Shown: positions 10,425 through 20,258 of the stretch, in pieces
How positions within the stretch are numbered: the first letter of the stretch is position 1
Layout: the number at the start of each line of letters is the position of its first letter
Assembly: GCA_015847255.1 (NCBI GenBank)
Contig: JADLZK010007296.1
Span: forward strand, 1 to 64,000
DNA: 64,000 nucleotides
Reading direction: 5' to 3'
DNA from: Hyparrhenia diplandra
Lineage: Eukaryota > Streptophyta > Magnoliopsida > Poales > Poaceae
The notes under the pieces: generated by a model
Database searches by the model: none
What the model was told of the DNA's origin: nothing
What the model saw: the letters and a program-made list of their open reading frames with translations, nothing else
Translations under genes and position numbers: made by a program

Positions 10425-11862
10425 GTGGATCCGCCACTGGTGGTAAACTCTCTTCGAGTAACCGGATCTTTAAAAAAGGAACTGTGCAAAGACAAATAAA
10501 AGTGTGTGGCCCGAATCCACCACATTAGGAGAACCGACACTCGTGAATTTGAGCGCTCCATGACATTGTGAAGTTGTGGCAACAAGAAAAAAACAAACCA
10601 GCAAGAATATCGCAATGTTATAAACTGATTCATTATACCAACTCCCAATCCAACTATTTAGGATTTTGCCAGCACCGGATGGGTATTTGATGGAACTAGA
10701 ATAGGCCAATGGAAGAATAATTATCCAAACAATGGCCACAATGAGTTTTAGTAAATATATGACTATCTTTGCCCCCATGCTTACGTGTTGCTCAGATACC
10801 AATCGGGACTAATGTACCTCTAGCCCCGGGGATTGACAGACGCAGGGGGAGGTGGGTGGTGGGGGGGCTACAGCCCCCCTGGGCTGAAAAAAATGGGACC
10901 AAGTTTTCTTCAGCCCAGCCCACTAGCAGGCAGCAGCGCTCCGCATATGTAAAAGGAAAAAAAAACTTGCAACCTCTTGACTCTCTATCCCATGTACAAC
11001 GTAGGCTGACGCGTCGCCGACCGCCGCTTCATCACTTGTCTCTCTGGTGATTGACGGCGACGCCCCTACCAGCTCCCCACTGGCCACTCCTGCTCGGCTG
11101 CTCCGCTCCTCCAACTCCAATCTGCCGAGCACCGCCACGCCGGGACAGCCGGATTGTGGACAGACGGACAAGAACAGGGAGGCCGGCCAGTCACCGGCCA
11201 CCACGAGGCCCCAGCCAGGCCTTCTCACGCGATTGGATTGGATTCCTTAGGCTGCAGCCTGCAGGATGAGAATTGTTCTGATCCCCTCTTCTATTTCTTT
11301 TCTTTTCATTATTAGATTCAGATGTTTAGCGATCTGAATTTTATTGGTTTTACTTTGTAGAATGGAAAAATATTATGCTAAGAAAGATGCTTCTACTCAA
11401 GAGAGTCGGGTCAAGCAAAAAAGACCCCGCATTTGTTTACATCCATCGAAGATGATAAAATTTTGAAGCGCTTTCAAGGCTTAAGAATCCGTAAGATGAA
11501 CTTGCCACGCGAGGTCCCATGGCGTGTATTGGTTTAGAACTTTTCTTCTTTCTTGTTATGTTGATTATTGAAGAAGTGTATGACATTTAAAAATTATGCA
11601 GCATTGGGCGTGGCGATTCAAGTGGTATTGGTTCAAGTGGTGTGAATTCTTGAAGATGGAAGACTCTTTGTATTCGGTATTTTCTATGCTTGTTATCATA
11701 ATTCAATGTATCCTTGACTTTGAGCACTTTGAATCAATATCAAATTATCAATCTTAGCTATATCCATTAGTGTACTGGGTCCAGCGAGCAAATTTTTTTT
11801 TGGTTGTGTTATTTAGCCCCCTCCCCCCCTCGCCCCCTTGTCCATTTCTGGATGCGCCACTA
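10425..11862 (+). mobile_element. Remnants of hAT-like transposons (GGATCCGCCACTG ends)
   Basis: GTGGATCCGCCACTGG at 10425-10440 and TTCTGGATGCGCCACTA at 11846-11862 match the common right terminus of grass hAT-like elements (start CAGTGGCGGATCC when reversed). Each is preceded by a G- or C-rich stretch as usual. Between them, after an acceptor TTTGTAG, a 34-codon frame at 11362-11466 begins MEKYYAKKDASTQES and has a basic KQKRPRI stretch. That resembles the N-terminus of TTF-type zinc-finger/hAT-dimerisation transposases, and it then stops. I see no left end, so this is two or more truncated copies. Confidence 0.5.
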
Positions 11863-11869
11863 GTCCCAA

Positions 11870-14640
11870 ACGCATTAATCTTGCTCGGTTGTAGTGAAAA
11901 CTAGAGGGCAACTAGAGTTTGTCTCTCTACTAGTGTATAGTAAACATTATATCCAAAGTTACTGCACAAATCGAAACTAGAAAGTTATGCCATGTAAAAA
12001 TATTTTGAATTTAAACATATATAAAGTGCATGTGCATCATGATCAATGCACTAAAAAGTAATCCACATGTTACAAAGTTGAGTAGAGCTACTGTTATAAA
12101 AACACTCAAGACATTTAAAAAAACAGTTCTAATTCGAGAAAGAGATCCGAGAAGAACTCCATGAAGCTATGAGCTTTGCTTGGAAAGTCAAGGTATATCT
12201 TATGAACATTCACAAGGAAAAACTCAAAAAAATCTTCACACACTTCAGGAAGTCGAATTACCTAGAAAGCAAGTATAAAAAACATCCACATTCGATTAAA
12301 ACTTTTGAATATATGCGCAGAAATGTGCGTACTTCAACAAAATTGGTCTTGGGCTTTCTTGTTGTACTGCACTATAAAAAAGGAAAAATAGTTTGAGAAG
12401 AGCACTCGACATAAACATTCGATTCAAGTTAACATAAAACTCTTCTAATGTCAAACATTTCTAATCATGTTTAATGGCTCTTTTTTTAGGGACAATCTAT
12501 TGCTGGGGAGAACAATAACTTAATGTTTCCGTGCAATTACAAACTCGATGATCCTATGTCTTTCCGGGATACATGTTAGTATGACTTATAGTAAAAACTG
12601 TAAGGTTTTGATGTGTATTACTTTTTTGTAGAAAAAAGGGGGATTATAATACTATTTCATGCACCTACTTCTTAAACTAGCTCTAGGATAGAACTGATGG
12701 AACTGTTTTTGGAACTACATGATAATCCAATGCCAGTTTTGTAAACATCTACTATGCTTAAGTGTGCAAAGGATCTACATTGTCATAGTATCTTGTACAT
12801 GACAATAAGTCTAGTTGCTTACAATATGAGTTTGATCCATGACATTCTGAGCATAAGTTTAAGGAATAATTTTCTATTCACCATTGCAAATGTCTACAAT
12901 CAGAAAGATACCATCGCAAAAGGCGTAATCCCAAATATGCGGATGTGCTGCAAATCTTGCCCTTATTTGCCACAATCGTGAGTTCCATTACTTTTTCCAT
13001 TACATTTCTTCAAAACTTGCCATTTTGCCCCTCTCTTGTAGTTCAAGCTCATTCTCCGTCTCCCATACCTCTCTTCTGCCCTCCCATGAAGGTTGACCAA
13101 GTAATGTGGAGCCTTTTGGTCCATAGACGCCTGAGGTACTTGCAACAGAAACTAGGAAAAAACTTAGTGAGACACCAACGATATATTTGGAACCTGCTCA
13201 TCTCTCTATTAATTAACATATAGACAAATTCCAAGAGCTTGAGATCTATTTGGATTTTGGAATGTAGGAATCGTGCACGAGTTTCATAGAAATCAGATCA
13301 CTTATAAAAAACAGAGACACAGGACCAAGAAAACTTTTCCGCATTCCAAACAGACCCTGATGTTTTATTTCCTCTATTTAGAAAGAAAGCAAGTATTTGC
13401 TCAAAAAAAAAAAGAAAGAAAAAGAAAGCGAGTAGTATTCCCACAGAAAAAAGAAAACTTCGTTCCTCCATTTGCAAACATCTTGTGGTGTAAAATAAAC
13501 ACATATAAATTGAATTCTATTGAAATTTCTATGAAAACCATTTATTATTCCAAATGAAGTCTAAAAAGTTGATCTGAATACGTAAATTTCAAACGAAAGT
13601 ATGCTATGCCCTTCGTCCCCGACTCTATCGAAGGACCCGGAGACCCGCAGGCAGCAGCACGCACGCACGCGGATCCATCCCTGCGCTGCGCATGACAGCA
13701 AGCTTCGAGGGAGTCGGGGAGGCAAGCGGAGACCAGCGCCGCCGATCTCGGTAGTCGATGGACTAGTCGCTCGGCGGGGATGGGATGTACGTAGGCGCCA
13801 AGCCGAAATTGGCACGATCGAGTCACAAGTCATGACAAACGGATCAGGAGCCGGGTCAAAGCCAAACCAAACAAACGGCTTCCGAGGTTGCGTGCGTGCC
13901 CGATACATTCGAAATGGCGTCCGGCAGCGGCAGGTAGTGTTTGTTGTGCTCGGCTAGTGTGATGACTGATGGCGTCCTTTCTGGTGAGATCATGCGAGCA
14001 ACGATGTATCTGAGGCATGAGGGCGAGAGACCTGACCCAGATGATTCCTGAACGATCCCGATGTATCCTTAACCAAGAAGGAAGGCAGACAGGCAGGTCG
14101 CAGGTCACGGATGGTGTATGCCAGTACGCCACCGTTAGTCCATTTACATTACGTAGAGCTGTAGAGCTGAGCTGCCGGCGGAACAAAACCAGGATAGCGA
14201 CCGTAGAGCTGATGATGTATATCCCATAATAACTGATGTTTTAGTTTAATCTAAAAATTAAACCATTCAAATGTACTTTTATGTTACATCTATTCAGTGG
14301 TATGAATGGATATTAATATTCTTCTTCTGTAGGAGTAGTATAAATTAGCCGCATTAGCCGCATGAGTGGCACCAGCACCAGCACCAGCTTTGCTAATGCT
14401 ATCCAGTGCTGACTCAGCCAGTAGCATATCAACACTAGCAACATCAAAAAGACACAGCGGGCCCACAGACCGACCACGTTGAATATCGGAGCGTTGTGCC
14501 GGGCCACTGTGGGTGTAGAAGGTGTTCGTCCCCACTTGTCAGCTCCCTGGTGGCGGGCCCCTTCACGCGCACTTTGGGGCCCACAAAGTTGCCCGCCTTT
14601 TGCGCTTTTCCTCCTTGCTGCGGCTCTGCCCGCGAACGCG
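11870..14640. other. AT-rich intergenic spacer
   Basis: About 2.8 kb without a supportable gene. At 13385-13440 two worn copies of an AGAAAGCAAGTATT-like stretch flank an A-run, possibly another tiny retroposition scar. The GC-rich part at 13600-14000 shows no recognisable coding sequence. Confidence 0.4.
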
Positions 14641-14657
14641 ACGCCAGCTCGGCCGCC

Positions 14658-14663
14658 TATTTA
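14658..14663 (+). promoter_or_regulatory. TATA-like box of the gene at 14764
   Basis: TATTTA in GGCCGCCTATTTAGGCACC lies 106 bp before the start codon, the same spacing class as in the two paralogs. The box is non-consensus. Confidence 0.45.
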
Positions 14664-14763
14664 GGCACCTGGAGTGCCGGCTCCTGTGCAATCAAATCCA
14701 ACGCTCTCCCCTCACATCTCGCCCACCAACCAGTCCAAGCCACCGGGGTTGCCAGCCTCGCTG

Positions 14764-14991
14764 ATGGCCACCGAGACCATCCAGGTTCCGGCGCCGGCCG
14801 TGCCCGCAGTGGCTGGGCGCGACGCCGCCGGCAGCAGCAGGGCGGGCCTGCCGCCGCCGCGGAGGGGCCAGATCAAGGAGAAGATCGTCAAGGACGTCGT
14901 CGCCGCGGTCGCCGCCATGGCCGCGGGCCTCGTCAAGAACAACCGCGGCGAGGAGGGTCTCCCGGCCTCCGACGACGCCGGCGACAAGTGA
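14764..14991 (+). CDS. Small basic protein of unknown function, paralog 3
   Basis: Intronless 75-aa protein. It has an Ala/Pro/Val-rich N-terminus, core GLPPPRRGQIKEKIVKDVVA, an Ala-rich helix AAVAAMAAGLVKNN and an acidic tail ending DDAGDK. The PP-RRG-x-[IV]-K-x-x-IV-K core aligns with the products at 3850 and 9486, but the aromatic start is lost and the C-terminus differs, so it is a distant family member. The ATG was chosen over two in-frame upstream options because it follows the TATA-like box at a distance matching the paralogs. I know of no assigned function. The rest of its transcript seems to extend to about 15560. Confidence 0.65.
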   Translation: MATETIQVPAPAVPAVAGRDAAGSSRAGLPPPRRGQIKEKIVKDVVAAVAAMAAGLVKNNRGEEGLPASDDAGDK

Positions 14992-15621
14992 ATCAACCGA
15001 CACGACACATGACGCCGCCGTCCGCCCGATGCTCTCGCTCGCTCCTCTGCTGCTATCCTGTGCTCATTTTAGTGCACGCAGCAGAGGATCAGGGATGGGA
15101 GAGGGCCAAAAATACTAGTACGAAGCTCTTGTGATTCTCTCCGTATTTCGGTATTTGTGGGTGTCTGTTCGTCACGGATGGATCGGTTGCCATATTAGAG
15201 CACGCACCGGTCCATCCATCCATGGTCTTGCTGGTTTCTGCTTCTTGTCCTGCTCCTGCCCCTGCTCTTTGGTTTGGTATATGGGATTCAGTTTCAGTGG
15301 CTGCTATCAGGAGGTTACTGCGGTTTTAAGAAAGAACCTCCTGCGGTTGCTGGTCCTGGTTAATCTTAAGTTTCTGTCGTTTGATTAGTGTACTATTATG
15401 CAAGTTTGTGTTGTTTGCTGAGTGCTTGGTCATCGTGTAAAAGGTTCAGGAGGAGGGATCAGCAAGTATTATGGTCTCGTCCTTCCTCTTTGTTTTTACC
15501 ACACATGTCATGTTTGTAATTGTGTAACTCTGCTTTGTTATCATGTCAAATAAAACGAGCTTCTTGTGTGAAATCAAATACTGTTTGTGATTTGGAATTC
15601 TCCTTCCCCGGCAAGTTTATT

Positions 15622-15674
15622 ACATACAGCTTGAGTTTTTTTTTTTTTTTTGGAGAAACATACAGCTTGAGTTT
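15622..15674. mobile_element. Ultra-short retroposition scar, poly(T) with 17-bp duplication
   Basis: The 17-mer ACATACAGCTTGAGTTT occurs at 15622-15638 and 15658-15674. Between the copies lie only 13 T's and GGAGAA. This is the footprint of a target-primed insertion truncated to little more than its poly(A) tail. Confidence 0.65.
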
Positions 15675-15699
15675 GGTCACAATCACAAGGTCCCAAACT

Positions 15700-16310
15700 G
15701 AATAGCCCCCGGTGACGATGATGGCAACATGACGACCCTCTCCGGCATCCGCCGAGCCCCTGCTCACTCTGCACAAGTGCACAGGGCGCAGCTCCCTTCT
15801 TCGCTACGTCGCCGCGGTGTTCCTAGCCTACCTTCCTCCGCGCCGGCGCCGGCGTCGCGTGAGCGGCTGCGTGCTACCCACCACGTGCAACGGTAGCCGC
15901 CCTGTGTGAAAACTGAAGAGGAGGAAGCGTTCCTCCGAAGGAATCAAATCGATCAATCAATCACGGGATGATTCCGTTCCACCCCACGAGCGGCCAGGCA
16001 GCTCATCCTCACGTTGACCAGCTACCGAGTCTCGGTCTCCGGCCGCAAGTCTACGCCGACGGGAACCGGAAGAAAACGGGCCGGCCCGGGTAGCGCTAGT
16101 GGACCAACCAAGCGACTGAACCCTAGTGGTGAAGGTTTTTCGGCAGACGGCAAGGGCCTGAGGCGCGTACCACACCACACCAGGCATGCGGAACCAGCAG
16201 TGCATGCAGCTGTGCAGGCATCGGAAGAACACTTGACCTGGCCGCTTCGCAAATCACAATCACGCCATGCCAAATTACGCATCAGAACGGCACGTCATTC
16301 CACCATTGAC
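15700..16310. other. Intergenic, GC-rich
   Basis: No gene is supported. The open frames on both strands at 15957-16583 overlap the MITE at 16311 and show no domain. Confidence 0.4.
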
Positions 16311-16522
16311 AGGGGTGTTTGGCTCGTAGCCAACACCTGCCACGCCCCTGTGGCGAACTCGCCTAACATGCGGCGAAGGAAACGGCCGCCGAACCTTTGG
16401 CGAGAAAATGAACTACAGAATGTGTGGCTGCCAACGCTTTGTTATCAACCAAACGCATGCATGGATGACTGTGGCGGCCACACTTATGACGTGGCGATCC
16501 GTGTTCCGAACCAAACACCCCC
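16311..16522. mobile_element. MITE with GGGGTGTTTGG termini
   Basis: The left end GGGGTGTTTGGCTCG and the right end, reverse-complemented, GGGGGTGTTTGGTTCG form a terminal inverted repeat of about 15 bp with one clear mismatch. The length is about 210 bp and the interior is rich in GTGGCG-type motifs. The class (hAT or PIF/Harbinger) is not decided because no clean target duplication is visible. Confidence 0.6.
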
Positions 16523-16921
16523 ACGTCCCTCTCCTCTGGTTTCGTTTTCACGGATTTGGTTGGTCGAACACTTTGTTTTTTAAAAAAAACTTGGGCGAAC
16601 GCTTTGTCATCTCGCAAGTTGCAGCTCAAAGTCACCACGCGCTTGCGTGCCAGTGCCAGGCGGCCGCGGGTGCTGAGCTGCCGGCCTATGGTATGGCTAC
16701 GCTAGTGGCTGCCCATGCCATTGCCACGTGAAAAAAACGGCGCTGGTCATCGGGCTTGGGGACCGGTCCAGCAAAGCAGCAAGCAGCACGCGTGAAATTT
16801 GGTCCCGCCAGATTCCACCGCGCGCTTCACGCGAAACTCCTGGAGCAGGTCATATCCGAGGAAGTACGGTAAGCAGTGGCCAAGACCAAGATAGTAGACG
16901 GTACAACAGCTTATGCAAATA

Positions 16922-17481
16922 CTCCCTCCGTTCCACGATCTTTACGGTCTTTGATTTCGTATAAAGCGTGTTTATTCGCTCGTCTTATTCAAATTTTTTA
17001 TATAAATTATAAAATAAACAAAACGTCATTACAATATCTTTTTTTTTTTTTTTTTTTGAGAATTACATAGTACAACTTGAGACACTCACAACACGCACGC
17101 ACACTCTCCCCCTAAGAACACACGACGCAAACCCTACCCCTATGAGCACCTCCGGCGAGGAAAGCACCCGGCAGCAGCCCAGGAGATTCCCCGAAGTCAC
17201 CATGGGCGCCTCGTCATCGACGGAACGCCGCTACCACTTAATGCAATAACGCCGGAAAATCCGGGGAAAATCCCGAGGGAAAAGGTCTGAGCACCGGATT
17301 TGACCACGGTGGGGAGCGCCCCATGAACCGCCCTACCATTGGACTACAAGCCAATATCTTTAGTGATGTAATAAGTCATAACAAAAGTGGTAATATTTAT
17401 AAAAAAAAGTTGAATAAGACGAGGAGGTCAAACACGGTTTATATGAGTCAAAAAATTGCAAGTATTGTGAAACGGAGAGAG
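16922..17481. mobile_element. Stowaway MITE carrying a nested SINE
   Basis: It begins CTCCCTCCGTTCCAC and ends with the reverse complement of CTCTCTCCGTTTCAC, flanked by TA at 16920-16921 and 17482-17483, the hallmark Stowaway arrangement. Without the nested SINE (17041-17351 plus one duplication copy) it would be about 240 bp, a normal Stowaway size. Confidence 0.8.
17041..17351 (-). mobile_element. tRNA-derived SINE, antisense
   Basis: The target duplication CAATATCTT flanks it at 17032-17040 and 17352-17360. On the minus strand it starts CTTGTAGTCCAATGGTAGGG, an A-box-like tRNA head. A B-box-like GTGGTCAAATCC follows, then the body, and it ends GTACTATGTAATTCTC plus about 20 A's. It resembles the widespread grass Au-type SINEs. 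It is nested in a Stowaway MITE. Confidence 0.75.
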
Positions 17482-17857
17482 TAATGAGACCCATACACTG
17501 CTTTGCATAGCCCACAGAGCAGGTCATATCCGAGGAACCATGTCTCGGTAACGGTAAGCAGTGGCCAAGACCAAGATAGTAGACGGTAAACAGAAGCAAA
17601 ACCAGAGTCCAACTGCGATCCACGACCGTCTCCTGCTTTTGCCTTGCCGGTGCCGATCCTCAGCTTGCGTGCAAACGTCGTACCACAGGTCGATCGCCTT
17701 TGGATGTACGTACCGTCTACGGCGATTTCATTTTTTTACTGCTGCTGTCACGTGTTCTCACAGCGAGGCGTTGTGACTGCGTTTCCTTGCGCTGAAACAA
17801 ACGGGACGCCATTCGTTTCAGTGGTGGGCGATCGATGCACTCTGCCAACATGCTGCC

Positions 17858-17903
17858 CTTTGGTTGCTTTTTTTTTTTTTTTTTTGAGACGACTTTGGTT
17901 GCT
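17858..17903. mobile_element. Ultra-short retroposition scar, poly(T) with 11-bp duplication
   Basis: CTTTGGTTGCT occurs at 17858-17868 and 17893-17903. The 24 bp between are a T-run and GAGACGA. Same type as the scar at 15622. Confidence 0.6.
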
Positions 17904-17969
17904 GTTTGTTGTAGTCTTGTGGACACCTGCCTATATGGGCTGCAAACAGTGACCTTTGGGGTGCTACCA

Positions 17970-19033
17970 TTCAAAGACGGAAAAAGTCTACTTTTCGGTC
18001 CCGGCTTTTTTGCGAAAGTCAGATTTTGGTCCCTCAATTTCAAAACGGACAAAAGCGGTCCCTCAACTTTTGAAACCGTGCGATTTCGTCCCCGGCGGTT
18101 TTGGACGGTGGTTTTGCTACAGTAACTCCGGTTTTACTACAGTAACCGTGGTTTCGTTTTTTTTTTTTATTTATTTATTTGAATCTTTCAAAAATCATAG
18201 TAAATCACAGAGAAAATTCATAAAATAGAAAATCCAATTTTGTTGGACTCCACATGAGTAGAGCTACGCAATGAATATATAATATGGTATACTTTAATAT
18301 AAAATTTTTGCTATGAAGGTTTTGCCTTTTTTTCTTTTTATTTATTTCACTCAATATTTAAAAATCATAATAAATTATATAAAAATCATAAAATTGAAAA
18401 AAATAATTTTGCTAGACTCCACATGAGCATATTTACACAATAAAGATATATAGGTGTACTATTTAATTTATTGGTCGGGGTCCATCGGGTTTACGGTTCG
18501 GCGACGTCTGGATCAAAGACAAAGAAACCTAGTTAACCTAACCCAGTTTAAAGAGCCCACAAGAACTACGCATTGTGTTATTGCGCGCCTCATGCGGAGT
18601 CCAACAAAATTGAATTTCTTATTTTATAATTTTTCTGTAATTTACTATGATTTTTTAAAGATTGAGCTGAAATAAAAAAAAGGCAAAACCTTCTAGCAAA
18701 AACTTTGTACAAAAGTATATCATATTATATATTCATTGCGTAGCTCTACTCATGTGGAGTCCAACAAAATTGATTTTCTATTTTATGAATTTTTCTGTGA
18801 TTTACTATGATTTTTTGAAAGATTCAAATTTAAATAAATAAAAAAAAGAAAAAACGAAACCACAGTCACTGTAGAAAAACCGGAGTTATCAGAAGGAACC
18901 ACCGTCCAAAACCGCCGGGGACGAAATGCACGGTTTCAAAAGTTGAGGGGACCCGCTTTATATGGCTTTTGTTGGGGACCAAAATCTGACTTTCGCAAAA
19001 GTGGCGACCAGCCGCTTTTTTTCCTTCAAAGAC
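17970..19033. mobile_element. Foldback Mutator-like MITE, about 1.05 kb
   Basis: A 9-bp target duplication TTCAAAGAC lies at 17970-17978 and 19025-19033, the size made by Mutator-like transposases. The element starts GGAAAAAGTC and ends with the reverse complement of GGAAAAAAAG. The two arms are inverted repeats about 350 bp long, with phrases such as GCGAAAGTCAGATTTTGGTC, CTCAACTTTTGAAACCGTGC, CCCCGGCGGTTTTGGACGGT and ACTCCACATGAGTAGAGC occurring in the left arm and, reversed, in the right. Each arm also contains a second diverged copy of the ACTCCACATGAG block. No transposase is encoded. It ends about 70 bp before the apyrase leader. Confidence 0.8.
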
Positions 19034-19085
19034 AACGGTTACTGGTTGATTTGGGCCTGGACCGTCATTACTGGGCCGTCCATAC

Positions 19086-20258
19086 CATTTCGAGCCCGTC
19101 GAGTTCGCTTGGGTCGTCGCCTCGCTCGCTGCCCCGAGCGGAGCGGCTGCGCCGTCCCGTCCTTGCGCTCGGCTGCTCCTGCTGCTACGACAAGTCCGCC
19201 CAACTAGTGGGTCGGTCACTCGTCACGCCCTTCTCATTCCGTCGCAGCGCCGTTACGCTGGCTCAGGCGCGGCGCAGGCAGGAGCTCTCCTCTCCTCGCC
19301 CTCCCCGCCTCCCCTTCGCGTGCTTCCACCTCGTCAGCCAGCCACCGCCGCCGGGCCGGCTCGGCTCCGCCGCCGCGCCTCGCCGGGACCCCTCCACCTA
19401 CCCTCGGCGCCATCCCGCCCTTCCTGGCCCAGCGCCCCTGCCCACGTCTGCCGGGCCCCGCCGCCGCCGCCGGCGATCGCGGGCGGCCGCCCCAACGGGT
19501 GAGTCACGGAACTCGTCTCTGGATCGCTTGAGCGGGCCGTCGTCAGATCCGATCCGGCCGCGGGTGGCTGCCGGTTTTCTATCCCCGGGGCTGGGGCGCG
19601 CGGCTAGATCTTACTGCTTGGGGGTAGTTGCCGCTCGCTTGGATCAGTGGTTGGGATCGGCGGGTTGCGATGCTGGGTGCCGTTAATTAGACAGGGAAAA
19701 CTGGCGGCTTTGTCTCGTTGCTAGGATGGAACTGCCGGTTCGTCGGTTGTGATTTGGTGCAGTGTTGGGATGGGTTGGGTTGGATGAATGGTGGAAAGCT
19801 AGGATTGAGTTTTAGGGCTCTTTGTCTGTCTGCGCTTGTTATATTATACTGAAGTAGAAGATGTTGGTTGTTCGAGGATTGGTAGTGACCTTGCTCCAAG
19901 GTTTCAGTTTAGAGGATGTCTTCGTCTTTTAAGGCATGGTTTTCCTAGCTGAGGAGCTAGAGACCTATTTTTGTACTCTTCTGAAAATGAGAATGTTGCC
20001 TTGATGCCCAGCATGGCAGTGCATATCAATTTTTTCTTTATTGATTTGATGTCTCAGTAGGGTTAGTTTGCAAGCTAACTTTTGAACCTTTCTGCAGGGC
20101 GAGGTTGCATAGAGCCATAGGGGTGCTGGTATCTTACTCCACTGCTGGTTATGCTATCTGCTTATGACTTCAGTTTCCAGAGGAACTTCTCCCTGCTTCT
20201 TGCCCCTGGTTGGTGAAATTTTGTAATAACTGCTGCCCTGACTGCAAAAGACGCAGCT
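19086..20258 (+). promoter_or_regulatory. Apyrase 5' leader with an intron
   Basis: A GC-rich exon runs from about 19100 to 19498 and is followed by GTGAGTC. An acceptor TTTCTGCAG ends at 20097, and a second leader exon runs 20098-20258 to the start codon. The long open frame across the GC-rich part has no domain and is best read as untranslated leader. The transcription start is inferred. Confidence 0.55.

Noticed and set aside
18943..19686. 247-codon plus-strand frame before the apyrase gene
   Set aside because: It starts inside the foldback MITE and runs through the GC-rich apyrase leader across a good splice donor at 19499. No domain.
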